Origin: JAJDXO01 sp965207535
Lineage (GTDB): Bacteria > Pseudomonadota > Alphaproteobacteria > Rhodospirillales > UBA2165
DNA: 64,000 nt
Assembly: GCA_965207535.1 (NCBI GenBank)
Contig: CBDBMR010000013.1
Location: 1-64,000 of the forward strand
Direction: 5' to 3'
This document shows, piece by piece, positions 51,786 to 61,537 of this stretch (position 1 is the first letter of the stretch; each line of letters opens with the position of its first letter). A program made the position numbers and the translations under genes. The notes under the pieces are model-generated. The model searched no databases. It was not told the origin of the DNA and saw nothing but the letters and a program-made list of their open reading frames with translations.

Positions 51786-52709
51786 CTAGCCCGTCCTCGC
51801 CGGAAACAAGCCCTGGGGCTTAAAGAACAGCACCCCGGCCATCAAAATGTAGATCAGCATCGACGCTATCGCCGGCCCCGCCGTTTGGGCAATTTCCAGC
51901 GGGAAGATTTTCTGCATGGCGATGGGCAGCATCGAGCGCCCCACCACCTCGAAAACCCCGATAATCACCGAAGCGACCAGCGCGCCGCGGACGGATCCGA
52001 TGCCTCCGATGACGATGACGACGAAAGCCAGGATGAGCATCTCATCCCCCATACCGGACTCGACGGAGATGATGGGTGCCGCCATCAGGCCGGCGAGGCC
52101 GGCAAAAAATGCGCCGAGGCCGAACACAAAGGTATTCAGGAACCGGATGTTGACGCCCATTGCGCGGATCATTTGGGTGTTGGAGGCGCCCGCGCGGATC
52201 AGCATTCCGACCTTGGTCTTGGCGATCAGGAAATAGATCACCGCCGCGACCAGGAGGCCCACGCCGATTATGAACAGTCTGAAGACGGGATAGGGCGCAT
52301 CGGGGAATATTTCTACGTTGCCGGCAAACAACTCGGGCGTCGGCATGGGCTGGGGATCAACGCCCCAAACCAGCTTGACACCCTCATTGAAGAACAAAAT
52401 CAGCCCGAACGTCGCCAGCACCTGGTCCATGTGATCGCGGAGATAAAGAGGCCGGAGGGTCAGCATCTCGATGATGATGCCCAGGATCACCGACGACGGA
52501 ATAATCAGCAGAAAGGCGATAAAGAAGCTGCCCGTCCAGGCAACGAACGTCGAGGCGAAATAAGCCCCCATCATGAACAAGGCGCCGTGCGCCAGATTGA
52601 CGACGTTCATGATGCCGAGCACCAAAGTCAGGCCGGCGGAAATCAAGAACAGAAACACCCCGAACTGGATACCGTTGAGCGTCTGTTCGAGGACAAGCAG
52701 GGTACTCAT
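51786..52709 (-). CDS. livH: ABC transporter permease, LivH-type
   Basis: 307 residues with about eight membrane segments: LNGIQFGVFLFLISAGLTLVLGIMNVVNLAHGALFMMGAYFAS near the N-terminus is the LivH signature, and AMGVNIRFLNTFVFGLGAFFAGLAGLMAAPIISV near the coupling loop. Partner of LivM in the channel. The binding-protein gene lies upstream with a hairpin in the intervening 116 bases. Confidence 0.9.
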   Translation of the reverse strand: MSTLLVLEQTLNGIQFGVFLFLISAGLTLVLGIMNVVNLAHGALFMMGAYFASTFVAWTGSFFIAFLLIIPSSVILGIIIEMLTLRPLYLRDHMDQVLATFGLILFFNEGVKLVWGVDPQPMPTPELFAGNVEIFPDAPYPVFRLFIIGVGLLVAAVIYFLIAKTKVGMLIRAGASNTQMIRAMGVNIRFLNTFVFGLGAFFAGLAGLMAAPIISVESGMGDEMLILAFVVIVIGGIGSVRGALVASVIIGVFEVVGRSMLPIAMQKIFPLEIAQTAGPAIASMLIYILMAGVLFFKPQGLFPARTG

Positions 52710-52755
52710 GAGGTTTGACCGGGGCTCCGGGCCCTATCGAATACTAGGCATTGAT

Positions 52756-52798
52756 TGACTTGGCCGGGAAAGCACACGCCTTCCCGGCCAGACAGTCA
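52756..52798 (-). promoter_or_regulatory. Intercistronic hairpin after the binding-protein gene
   Basis: GGCCGGGAA/TTCCCGGCC with a ten-base loop, extended by TGACT/AGTCA. Stems at this place usually stabilise the binding-protein mRNA and thin out permease expression. Confidence 0.5.
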
Positions 52799-52825
52799 AT
52801 TCGGACAGAGTGACGACGACCGGGC

Positions 52826-54010
52826 TTACCAGTTCATCGAGCACTGGGTGTGATAGGCATCCTTGTGGCCGCGGAAGACGGTCTGCCGGGTCACGATGGT
52901 CGGATTTCCATCCTTGCCCGCAACAACTTCCCGCAAATAGTAATTCTGGATCGGGTTGTGATTGTTGTTGAACTGGAAGCCGCCGCGCGGACTATTGATA
53001 TTCGCCGTCCGCATACCGGTCCGGATGGCGTCATGGTCCGACAGGTCGCCCTTGGCCGCCCGGACACCCAGGTCCATCAGCAACGCGGCGTCGTAGCCCT
53101 GCACCGAATACATGGTCGGATGCTTGCCATACTTCTTCTTGTAATCCTCGATGAACCGGACGTTGGCCGGGTTGATCGACGTGGGATCCCAGAAGCTGGT
53201 GTGACGGTTGCCGATCGCCGATTTGCCGAATGCGCCGAGGGTCAGATAGTCGACGACGAATGCCGTGTTGATTGGAATCGTCTTGTCGAGGCCGGCTGCC
53301 TTGTACTGCTTGATCAAGGCGATGCCCATGCCGCCCGGCGCGAATGTGAAGATGGAGCCCGGCTTGGCGGCGCGAATCTGCGACAACTCGGCCTGGAAGT
53401 CGGTCTGCCCCAACTTGAAGAACGTGGTGCCCGCGATCTTGCCTTTGTAGTACCGGGTGAACCCCGAGACCATGTCCTTGCCCGCCTGGTAGTTGGGCGC
53501 CAGCAGCCATACGTTTTCCACCTGGCCCTGCAGCGCCTTACCCATGGCTTCGGGCGTATCGTCGTTGTTCCACGATGCGCGGAAGAAGTAGGGGTTGCAG
53601 CGTTTGCCGGAAAGCTGGGACCAGCCGGCGTTGGTGCTGATCAGGAAGACCTTGTTGTCCAAAGCCTGCTTGTAGACCGCGGCAAGAACGTTGGACCACG
53701 TGATGCCGGCGACAAAATGTACCTTGTCCTGCTTGATCAGCTTGTCCATCTGCTGGCGGCCGACATCAGGCTTGTTCTGGGTGTCGGCAACCACATACTT
53801 GGTGGGCAGGCCGCCGATCTTCCCGCCAAGATGATCCAGGGCCAGCTCGAAGCCTTCCTTCTGGACCTTGCCGAAGATACCGCGGCCGCCGGAAAGGCCA
53901 CCGAGGAAACCGACGCGGACTTCCTTGTCCTGGGCGACGGATGGCGTGCCGGTCAAAGGCTGAAGCATCAGCGCTCCGAGGGCAGCAAAAGCCAATAGTT
54001 TGATTTTCAT
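52826..54010 (-). CDS. ABC transporter substrate-binding protein, LivK-type
   Basis: 394 residues. Signal peptide LLAFAALGALMLQPLTGTPSVA, then EVRVGFLGGLSGGRGIFGKVQKEGFELALDHLGG and PTKYVVADTQNKPDVGRQQMDKLIKQDKVHFVAGITWSNV, the periplasmic-binding type I fold of amino-acid/amide binders. Family relatives in catabolic clusters bind aromatic acids, so the ligand need not be a branched-chain amino acid. GGAGGAG precedes the ATG. First gene of the five-gene importer operon. Confidence 0.88.
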   Translation of the reverse strand: MKIKLLAFAALGALMLQPLTGTPSVAQDKEVRVGFLGGLSGGRGIFGKVQKEGFELALDHLGGKIGGLPTKYVVADTQNKPDVGRQQMDKLIKQDKVHFVAGITWSNVLAAVYKQALDNKVFLISTNAGWSQLSGKRCNPYFFRASWNNDDTPEAMGKALQGQVENVWLLAPNYQAGKDMVSGFTRYYKGKIAGTTFFKLGQTDFQAELSQIRAAKPGSIFTFAPGGMGIALIKQYKAAGLDKTIPINTAFVVDYLTLGAFGKSAIGNRHTSFWDPTSINPANVRFIEDYKKKYGKHPTMYSVQGYDAALLMDLGVRAAKGDLSDHDAIRTGMRTANINSPRGGFQFNNNHNPIQNYYLREVVAGKDGNPTIVTRQTVFRGHKDAYHTQCSMNW

Positions 54011-54176
54011 AAAACTCCTCCCAAAGAGTGATTCAAGGGTACTGCCCCAGGGGCAATGCGAATACTTGGATCGGGCCTGAGCCCTTGTCGGACACAACTA
54101 TAGGAGAATGTCGCCCTACATCTCAATGGTTTAGCGCTCACAATCCGGGAAAAACTGCGAGCCGTTCTCGACAGGC

Positions 54177-55709
54177 TCAAGTCGTCCCATCGACCATTTT
54201 CACGAGTTCGCGCCGCAAAACCTTGTTGGCCGCATTGCGCGGCAAGCTCTCAACAACGACATATTCCTTGGGGCGTTTGAAGCCAGCCAAACCGGAGGAC
54301 CTGAGGTAGTCGTCCAATTCGGCTCCATCGACCTCACCCGCGGCGACGATGCACGCCACGGCCTTCTGGCCCCATTTTGGATCATTGACGCCCACGACCG
54401 CACAGTCTTCGACGCTGTGGTGCTTGAGCAAAAGGCCCTCGATTTCGCCGGGATGGATGTTCTCGCCTCCCGAACGGATCATGTCGTCGGCGCGGCCGAT
54501 TAGGTCGACATCCCCGTCCGCGTGCCGCAGGCACACGTCACCGGTGTAGTACCAGCCGTCGCGCACTTTATCCGCCGTGGCATCCGGCCGGTTGAGGTAC
54601 TCGCTGAAAATCGTATCGACGGTGGCGTCGACGATCAGTTCTCCCTCCTCGCCCGGCTGCACGAGGTCGTCGGGCTCCCCGTCGATGGCGATGACCCGCG
54701 TGCGGCTATAGAAGCCGGGGCGCAGCCGGATATGCTGCCCGACCGGGTCGGGGTTGTAGAGCGAGCACATGGTCTCGGTCGTGCCGTAGATGTGCCGGAC
54801 GGTCCCGCCCCATTCGGCGTCCATCCTGTCCAGAAGCTCCGGCGCGATCTCGCCGCCGCCATAAAGGGCCAATTCCACGCCGGCAAAGGCGCCTGGATCA
54901 TAATTGGGCGCCTGGGTCATGGCGTAGTAGAGCTGCGGAACGGCAAACATGTAGGTGATGCCGTGAGCGGCCATCATTTCGTTGGCCTGCACGGGATTGA
55001 ATGCGGACTGAACGAAGTACGTGCCGTTGTACGCGAGGGTCACCAAAAATACGCCGTAGAAGCCGATGGCATGGCTGAGGGGCATGAACCCGAGTGTCCG
55101 CAAGTGCCGGCCGTGCCGGACACCCGCCTGCGTCGACAGCCAGAGTATGCGATGCTCGGTGGTCCGCTGAGCGAGGACAACACCCTTCGGCAATCCGGTG
55201 GTGCCCGACGTAAAGAAAATGAAGGCCGGATCTTCGGGATCGAGATCGGGAGGCGGGCCAAGGGATGACCCATCACCGCGGCAGTCTCCGAATGCAATGG
55301 TTCCGTCTACCGGCTCTCCAAGCGAGACCAGCAGGCCGTCCATGGGCAGCGCCGCCCCGACCGCGTTCGCCAATTCGGCATCCGATTGGATTACCGCGGC
55401 GGCGATTTCGCCGTCCTCGATGAGCCCTGCAATATCCGCCGGCGGCAATCGGAAATTGAGAAGCGCCGGCACCGCCCCAAGCCGCTGCAGCGCCAGCAGG
55501 AGGACCGCGTGATCGAACAGGCTCGGGAGCACCGTCGCCACCCGGCTTCCCTTGCCGATTCCCAGTTCCTTCAGACCCGCGGCGACGGTTTCGATTTCCG
55601 CGACGAGTTCCGCGTAGGTCAGGGCCCGGTCGGTCAGGTCATCGACGATGGCCAACTGATCGGGGCCGCGTTCCGCCGACATCCAGACGAGTTGAAAGCA
55701 AGTCAGCAT
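54177..55709 (-). CDS. AMP-dependent acyl-CoA synthetase
   Basis: 510 residues. P-loop FIFFTSGTTGLPKGVVLAQ, A5 IYGTTETMCS, A7/A8 GWYYTGDVCLRHADGDVDLIGRADDMIRSGGENIHPGEIE, catalytic lysine in RNAANKVLRRELVK. Less like the first ligase of the region than expected of a recent duplicate. Probably activates an aromatic or fatty acid imported by the Liv system next door. It is followed upstream by the crotonase gene, six bases away, in one operon. Confidence 0.88.
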   Translation of the reverse strand: MLTCFQLVWMSAERGPDQLAIVDDLTDRALTYAELVAEIETVAAGLKELGIGKGSRVATVLPSLFDHAVLLLALQRLGAVPALLNFRLPPADIAGLIEDGEIAAAVIQSDAELANAVGAALPMDGLLVSLGEPVDGTIAFGDCRGDGSSLGPPPDLDPEDPAFIFFTSGTTGLPKGVVLAQRTTEHRILWLSTQAGVRHGRHLRTLGFMPLSHAIGFYGVFLVTLAYNGTYFVQSAFNPVQANEMMAAHGITYMFAVPQLYYAMTQAPNYDPGAFAGVELALYGGGEIAPELLDRMDAEWGGTVRHIYGTTETMCSLYNPDPVGQHIRLRPGFYSRTRVIAIDGEPDDLVQPGEEGELIVDATVDTIFSEYLNRPDATADKVRDGWYYTGDVCLRHADGDVDLIGRADDMIRSGGENIHPGEIEGLLLKHHSVEDCAVVGVNDPKWGQKAVACIVAAGEVDGAELDDYLRSSGLAGFKRPKEYVVVESLPRNAANKVLRRELVKMVDGTT

Positions 55710-55715
55710 CGCGAG

Positions 55716-56543
55716 CTAAATACCGTCGGGGAGGCGGACCTTCTCTTCGTTCGAACGGCTGTCCTTCGACAGAAACGATTTGAGGGCTTCCAGAAAATAC
55801 GGGTCGTCGACGGAGCGCATGACGTTTTGAATCTCGAGTTCGGTCGCTTCCTCGAGTGACCGCCGCCAGCCCATGTGGAAGCTGTCCTTGGCCATCCCCT
55901 GAAGGTGGGTGGGACCCGCGGCCAGATCCTTGGCGACGTTCCATGCATGCTCCTGCAGATCGGAATCGGGATAGACCCGGTTGACGATCTGCCAGTCTTC
56001 CGCCTCCTTGGCGCTCAGCGTACGGTTGGTCATCATCAACTCCATGGCGCGGCGGAAGCCGACGATCTTCACCAGCGTGTAGGAGGTGGTGGCGTCATTG
56101 GCGAGCCCAATCGAATGCCAGGCGCACAAGAACGATGCGCTTTCGCCGGCGACCACCATGTCGGAGCAGAGCGATATCCCAAGCCCCGCGCCGGCCGCCG
56201 GGCCGTTGACGGCCGACAGGACGGGCTTCGGCATGCGAACGATCCGGTGAAAGACCTGGTGCCACCAGTGGGCCAGGTGACGGAAGTGAGTGGCGATGGG
56301 TTCCAGCCCGTCCTCGACGTCTGGGATCTCCTTGAGATTGAAACCCGCGCAGAACGCCTTTCCGGCGCCGGTGATCAGCACCGCGCCGACCTCGCCGTCG
56401 TCCTCGGCCCGCATCAGCGCATCGAATGTTTCCTGAACGCCCTGAAAATCCATGGCGTTGGCGTATTGAGGCAGATTGAAGGTCAGCCTGGCGACCCCTT
56501 CCTCGACCTCATATAAAATGTGCTCGTACCCGTATTCGGACAT
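55716..56543 (-). CDS. Enoyl-CoA hydratase/isomerase (crotonase) family protein
   Basis: 275 residues. Crotonase fold: oxyanion hole GAGKAFCAGFNLKEI and PVLSAVNGPAAGAGLGISLCSDMVVAGESASF, where a Glu-type acid would be expected; the second catalytic position reads LANDATTS, so classical hydratase glutamates are not clearly both present. It may be a hydratase, isomerase or ring-modifying variant. It sits between the MetE-like and ligase genes. Confidence 0.82.
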   Translation of the reverse strand: MSEYGYEHILYEVEEGVARLTFNLPQYANAMDFQGVQETFDALMRAEDDGEVGAVLITGAGKAFCAGFNLKEIPDVEDGLEPIATHFRHLAHWWHQVFHRIVRMPKPVLSAVNGPAAGAGLGISLCSDMVVAGESASFLCAWHSIGLANDATTSYTLVKIVGFRRAMELMMTNRTLSAKEAEDWQIVNRVYPDSDLQEHAWNVAKDLAAGPTHLQGMAKDSFHMGWRRSLEEATELEIQNVMRSVDDPYFLEALKSFLSKDSRSNEEKVRLPDGI

Positions 56544-56552
56544 CCCAGCCCC

Positions 56553-57659
56553 CTAACCCCAAACTTCGGCGGCGGTTTCGACGATCAACGACAGCTTCGC
56601 CTTCTCCACGTCCACCGTAACAGGGTTGCCGGCGACCGTGCTGGCAAATCCGCATTGGGGGCTGAGGCAAAGCTGGTCGAGGTCGATGTACTTCGCCGCT
56701 TCCTCGATTCGGGATTTCAACGAATCCTTGGATTCCATTTCGGGCGTCTTGGAGGAGACAATTCCCAAAACCACCACCTTGTCCTTCGGCACAAACCGGA
56801 GCGGTTCGAAATCGCCCGACCGTTCATCGTCGTACTCGAGGAAAAAGGCGTCGGCATCGAGCTTGTTGAAGAACATTTCGGCGAAGGTCTCGTAGCCGCC
56901 TTCGGACAGAAATTTGCCCTTGTAATTGCCGCGGCACATGTGGACGGCGACGGTCACGCCGGCCGGCCGGCCCTGCAGGCAGTCATTGAACAGATCGACA
57001 TAGTCGGCCATCAGCCGATCCGGGTCCAGGCCGTCCTCTCGGACCCGCGCCTGCACCTTTGGATCGCACAGCATGGGGATCGGCACGTCGTCGAGCTGAA
57101 TGTAGGTACATCCGTCCGCCGCCAGCGCTTCGATTTCCTCCCGGTACACCGCCGCCAGATCGGCGAAGTAGGCGGCCGTATCGGCATAGACGCCGTCCTG
57201 GATCGTCTTGCCGAGCCGGAACAGATGCATGGTCGGCGGCGAAACGATTGTCGTCTTCGGCGTCTGCGCCGTGCGCGTCTTGAGATAGCCGAATTCGTCT
57301 CCGGCGATGGTCCGCGAGCGTCCGACCTTCGAAACGACGATCGGCGCCGTGAAGGCCTGCTCATGGCCATGATCGTCATGAAAGGTGAAAAGCGACTCGC
57401 CGACTTCCAGGCCGTCGACCCGCTCGACGAATGTGGACCAGTAGGAGGCGCGGCGAAACTCGCCGTCGGTGACGGATTTCAGCCCCACCGATTCCTGCAG
57501 CGCGATGACTTCGTCGATCGCCTGGTTCTGGACCCGGGTGAACGCCTCCTGGCCGATTTCGCCCGAATGAAATTTCTTGAAAGCGTCGTTGATGGTCCGG
57601 GGCCGCAATAGGCTCCCGACATGATCGGCGCGGAACGGCGGCGCTGATCGTTCGGCCAT
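56553..57659 (-). CDS. MetE C-terminal-like methyltransferase/zinc protein
   Basis: 368 residues, about half of full MetE, corresponding to the catalytic barrel. RADHVGSLLRPRTINDAF, SVTDGEFRRASYWSTFV, QLDDVPIPMLCD, and the zinc ligands VHMCRGNYKG and LSPQCGFAST are seen. Stand-alone proteins of this type are often not methionine synthases; some transfer alkyl or methyl groups in degradation of methoxylated or other compounds. Placed in a catabolic operon, a non-biosynthetic role is likely (inference). Confidence 0.8.
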   Translation of the reverse strand: MAERSAPPFRADHVGSLLRPRTINDAFKKFHSGEIGQEAFTRVQNQAIDEVIALQESVGLKSVTDGEFRRASYWSTFVERVDGLEVGESLFTFHDDHGHEQAFTAPIVVSKVGRSRTIAGDEFGYLKTRTAQTPKTTIVSPPTMHLFRLGKTIQDGVYADTAAYFADLAAVYREEIEALAADGCTYIQLDDVPIPMLCDPKVQARVREDGLDPDRLMADYVDLFNDCLQGRPAGVTVAVHMCRGNYKGKFLSEGGYETFAEMFFNKLDADAFFLEYDDERSGDFEPLRFVPKDKVVVLGIVSSKTPEMESKDSLKSRIEEAAKYIDLDQLCLSPQCGFASTVAGNPVTVDVEKAKLSLIVETAAEVWG

Positions 57660-57779
57660 TTGAGTCCTCCCTGGTCTTGTCGTTCGTTGTCCGGTTGAAA
57701 CCCTAACCGGCAGTTTCTAGGATCATCAAGCAAACAATAGGCGCCCAGAGCCGATGTAGTGGGACGAACGGGAGGCATC

Positions 57780-59192
57780 ATGAGCAGCGACCGCCGGGAG
57801 CAGACGCGCCGTATCTGGCTCGAAACGCTGGAGAAGTACAAACGGGATGGAGACGCCGCCGGCAGCGACGATTACTGGTCTCCGAGCCTCGACTGTGCCT
57901 CTCGCGACGAAATCATCGGTATTCAAAACGAGAAGCTCGCCGCGGTGACGCCCTTCCTCTACGAGAACAGCGATTTCTACCGGCGGCGGTTCGACCGCTT
58001 GGGCCTTGCGCCGACCGATATCCAGAATGTGGACGATCTCCCGAAGTGGCCGGTCGTCGACAAGGCGGAGATGATGGCGGACGTCGAGAAAACGCCGCCC
58101 TACGGCACCTACTCGACCCATGACGACGAACTGTGGGCGGAGCGGGGCTGGATGATTTTCTCGTCGTCCGGTTCGACCGGCGTGCCCCGGGTGTTCCGGT
58201 ACTCGCAGATCGACCGGGAATATTGGGCCTGGGCCAATGCCCGGGCAATGCACTCCCACGGCATCCGTCCCGACGACTCCGTACTTATCTGTTCGGGCTA
58301 TGGCCCCCATGTCTTCGCTTGGGGCGTCCAGTTCGGTTTGGCGAAGATGGGCGTGCCGACCATCCCCGGCGGCGGCATGACGGGCGAGATGCGCGCCCGG
58401 ATCGTCGATCGCTTCAAGCCGACGGTCATCTGCGGAACCACCTCGTACGCCCTGCACCTGGGACGGGTTATGGAGGAGCTGGGGTTGGATCCCTCGGCGA
58501 GCTCGGTCAAGCGGATGCTGGTCGGGGGCGAGCCGGGGACCGGAATCAAGAACACCCGCGACCGGCTGCAAGGCCTGTGGGACGCGGAAATGGTCGAGTT
58601 CTATGGCTGCACCGAAGCCTCTCCCCATTGCGGCGGATATTCCTGTCCCGCATCGGAGGCCGAGGATGGCACCGTGACCACTCATCTGATGGAGGATATT
58701 CAGATTTGGGAACTGGTCGACGCCGATTCCAAGGAGAACGTGGATGAGGGCGAGCGGGGCCTGACGGTATGCACCTGTCTCAACTCGGAAAGCTCGCCTC
58801 AATTGAGATTCCTGGTCGGCGACTACACCACCTACACGACCGAGAAATGCGACTGCGGCCGCACCCACGTCCGTGCCGTCGGATCGTTCTCCGGGCGGGC
58901 GGACGATCTGATCAATCTCCGCGGCAACAAGATGTACCCGGACCAGATCGAAGAAGCGGTCCGCGCGGTACCGGGGGTCGGGGATGAGTATGAAATTGTC
59001 CTGACCACCAATGACAATGACCTCGACATCATGACGGTACGCGTCGAGCATGCGGATGACGTTAAGGACGCGGTGGGCAACGAGGTTCGCAGCCGCTGCG
59101 AGGTTCGCGTCGACGTGGAGGTCCTGGTACCCGGAACACTCCCCAAGACCGAGTTCAAGGCCAAGCGGGTACGCGACGAACGGGCCAACTGA
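57780..59192 (+). CDS. Phenylacetate-CoA ligase-like adenylating enzyme
   Basis: 470 residues of the PaaK group. The P-loop reads IFSSSGSTGVPRVFRYS; later EFYGCTEASPHCGGY and GRADDLINLRGNKMYPDQIEEAVRAVPGVGDEYEIV, the PaaK-type A8 and C-terminal domain. Cysteine cluster EKCDCGRTH is common in this subfamily. GGGAGG ahead of ATG 57780 decides the start. Phenylacetate is one option; IorAB already yields arylacetyl-CoA, so another aryl acid is equally possible. Divergent from the MetE-like operon. Confidence 0.85.
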   Translation: MSSDRREQTRRIWLETLEKYKRDGDAAGSDDYWSPSLDCASRDEIIGIQNEKLAAVTPFLYENSDFYRRRFDRLGLAPTDIQNVDDLPKWPVVDKAEMMADVEKTPPYGTYSTHDDELWAERGWMIFSSSGSTGVPRVFRYSQIDREYWAWANARAMHSHGIRPDDSVLICSGYGPHVFAWGVQFGLAKMGVPTIPGGGMTGEMRARIVDRFKPTVICGTTSYALHLGRVMEELGLDPSASSVKRMLVGGEPGTGIKNTRDRLQGLWDAEMVEFYGCTEASPHCGGYSCPASEAEDGTVTTHLMEDIQIWELVDADSKENVDEGERGLTVCTCLNSESSPQLRFLVGDYTTYTTEKCDCGRTHVRAVGSFSGRADDLINLRGNKMYPDQIEEAVRAVPGVGDEYEIVLTTNDNDLDIMTVRVEHADDVKDAVGNEVRSRCEVRVDVEVLVPGTLPKTEFKAKRVRDERAN

Positions 59193-59199
59193 ATTTGAG

Positions 59200-60135
59200 T
59201 TATTTGGCGAGTGTCGACAGGCCGAGAAGAGCCGGATTTTCGTGAACCGCCAGCTTTATCGGGATTTCCCGCAAATAGTCGCGGAACCGTCCCTTCGCTT
59301 GAACGCGGTCGAGGAATGACGACGCCTGTAATCTCTCGCCGAGACGCGGCAAAATCCCGCCCATCAGATATACCCCGCCGCGCGCGCCCAGGGTCAGCGC
59401 CGTATCCCCGACGAAGCCGCCGAGCATGGCGAAGAAGCGGGACATGGTTTCCGCCGCCAATTCGTCGCCGTCCATCGCCCCGGTGATCTCGGCAGGGTCC
59501 GCGAAGACCGCCGGCAAATTCCGAACCGCGCCCAGCGCCCGGTAGAGGTTTACGATTCCCTGGCCCGACAAGACCCGCTCGGCCGATACATGGCCGAATT
59601 CCCGCCGCAGCACCTGAAGGAGCTCGTACTCTTCGTCATCGGCCGGGGCCATCGCGGCGTGTCCGCCCTCGGTCGGGACGACCGCCGGTCCGTTTTCGCC
59701 TGGTACGAGTGCCGCGACACCCAGGCCGGTGCCGGGTCCGATCACCGCGATGGGTGCGCTTTCGATTCCCTGGCCGCCGTTTATGGTGTCGACATCATTG
59801 GGTTGCAGGAGCGGCACCGCCATGGCGTTCGCGGCAAAATCGTTCAAGACGCTGGCCGCCTCGAAGCCGAATCCGTCCCTTAAGCCCCGAGCCGAAACGG
59901 TCCAGTCCGAATTGGTCATAACCGCGGCCCCGTCCAACACCGGACCGGCCACCGCGACGGCGGCCCGGGTGATCTCCTTGTCCGGGTTTTCATCCAGGTA
60001 GCAGCGGAGCGCATCATCGAAGGCAGCGAAATCGGCGGTCGGGAAATTGACGATATCGCCGAATTCGCCGGGACCACCGGCGATGGTGAACCGGGCGTTT
60101 GTCCCGCCGATATCTCCGAGTACGGTTCCGGTCAC
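59200..60135 (-). CDS. glk: Glucokinase
   Basis: 311 residues with ROK-unlike bacterial Glk motifs: LGDIGGTNARFTIAGG (ATP site), VAVAGPVLDGAAVMTNSDWTVS, VLNDFAANAMAVP (catalytic Asp), IGPGTGLGVAALVP, EGGHAAMAPADDEE. It phosphorylates glucose to glucose 6-phosphate. GTG 60135 begins one base after the otsA stop. In the trehalose operon it would recycle glucose released by the GH15 enzyme. Confidence 0.9.
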   Translation of the reverse strand: MTGTVLGDIGGTNARFTIAGGPGEFGDIVNFPTADFAAFDDALRCYLDENPDKEITRAAVAVAGPVLDGAAVMTNSDWTVSARGLRDGFGFEAASVLNDFAANAMAVPLLQPNDVDTINGGQGIESAPIAVIGPGTGLGVAALVPGENGPAVVPTEGGHAAMAPADDEEYELLQVLRREFGHVSAERVLSGQGIVNLYRALGAVRNLPAVFADPAEITGAMDGDELAAETMSRFFAMLGGFVGDTALTLGARGGVYLMGGILPRLGERLQASSFLDRVQAKGRFRDYLREIPIKLAVHENPALLGLSTLAK

Positions 60136-60136
60136 G

Positions 60137-61537
60137 TCACTTCGCCGGGCTGCTCCGTCGAACTTTGACCAAAGCCTCGACGAATGTCCGCCCCCACTTC
60201 TTGACGTCGTTGCGTTCAATGGCCGCCATCATCGAATCATAACGCTCCCGGCGCTCTTCCAGGGGCATGTCGAGCGCCATCGCAATGGCATCGGATACGC
60301 CATCCTGTCCAAACGGATTGACCACCAGTGCGCCGTCCAGATAGTCGGCGGCGCCGGCAAACCGGGACAGGATCAGCGCTCCCGGATCTTGCGGATTCTG
60401 GGACGCGACATACTCCATGGCCACGAGGTTCATTCCGTCACGCAGCGGCGTCACGAAGCCGGCCCGGCTCTCGTGATAGAAGCGCGCCAGCTGATCCCTG
60501 CTGTAGCTCTTGTTGATGTAGTTGATCGGCACCCAATCGAGATCGGCGAAGCGTCCGTTGATATGCCCGGCTTCGGCCTCCAACTCGTGACGAATTTCAC
60601 GATATTCCGGGACCTCGGCCCGGGACGGCGGCGCGATCTGAAAGAAGGTGACCTTGCGCTGGAATTCGCTGTATTTGGCCAGGAACCTCGCATAAGACCG
60701 AAATCTTTCGATCAGACCCTTCGAATAGTCCAATCGATCGACGCCGATGAGCCAGTCCGTGTCGCCGTGCTGGCGGCGCAGGTTTCGGTGCCAGGCGAGG
60801 CTCTCCGCGTCCGCGCCGCTGCGCTTGAACTGATCCGCATCGATACCGACGGGGAACACGCCGATCTGGACACGTCGGCCGTCGAGCTCGACATGCCTGG
60901 TTGCCACATTGGCGCCCACCTCGTAGCGCAGGTAGTCGACGAACGCCCGTTTGTACTTCTCGGTCTGAAATCCGATCAGATCGTAGTCGAACATCGATCG
61001 GACCAGCTGATCGTGGTTGGGGAGCGCCGTCATAATTTCGGTTGCCGGGAACGGCGTGTGCAGGAAGAAGCCGATTTTCTGATTATGGCCCCGCGCCCGG
61101 AGCTCGGCGGCAATCGGGATGAGATGGTAGTCGTGCACCCAAATGATGTCGGTTTTGCGGAGCAACGGAGACAATCTCTCGGCAAAAAGCCGGTTGACTT
61201 CAATGTACCGGGAATATTGCTGGCGGTCGAAATAGGCCATATCCAGCCGGTAGTGCAGCAGCGGCCAGAGAGTGCGATTGGCGAAGCCGTTGTAGTACTC
61301 GTTGTAATCCCGCCGCGACAATTCCATGGTCGCGAATGTAATGCCGCCTTGGTCGCTGACGACCGGGTCCGGGCGGTGGTCGGTGCCGACCTTGCCGTTC
61401 CACCCGAACCACAATCCCCCGCTGTCACCGAGTGCGTCGAGTAACGCTGCCGCCAAACCGCCGGCCTGCGCCTTCTTGTCCCCGGGATTGGGAACGCGAT
61501 TTGAAATGACGACCAGCCGGGGCGGCCTAGAAGACAT
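60137..61537 (-). CDS. otsA: Alpha,alpha-trehalose-6-phosphate synthase
   Basis: 466 residues, GT20 fold. It has PRLVVISNRVPNPGDKKAQAGGLAAALLDALG, GLWFGWNGKVG, VHDYHLIPIAAELRARG, LHTPFPATEIM, GVDRLDYSKGLIERF and TPLRDGMNLVAMEYVASQ. It joins UDP-glucose and glucose 6-phosphate. Overlaps the GH15 gene by 11 bases. UDP-glucose links it to the epimerase at the left end only through general metabolism. Confidence 0.92.
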   Translation of the reverse strand: MSSRPPRLVVISNRVPNPGDKKAQAGGLAAALLDALGDSGGLWFGWNGKVGTDHRPDPVVSDQGGITFATMELSRRDYNEYYNGFANRTLWPLLHYRLDMAYFDRQQYSRYIEVNRLFAERLSPLLRKTDIIWVHDYHLIPIAAELRARGHNQKIGFFLHTPFPATEIMTALPNHDQLVRSMFDYDLIGFQTEKYKRAFVDYLRYEVGANVATRHVELDGRRVQIGVFPVGIDADQFKRSGADAESLAWHRNLRRQHGDTDWLIGVDRLDYSKGLIERFRSYARFLAKYSEFQRKVTFFQIAPPSRAEVPEYREIRHELEAEAGHINGRFADLDWVPINYINKSYSRDQLARFYHESRAGFVTPLRDGMNLVAMEYVASQNPQDPGALILSRFAGAADYLDGALVVNPFGQDGVSDAIAMALDMPLEERRERYDSMMAAIERNDVKKWGRTFVEALVKVRRSSPAK

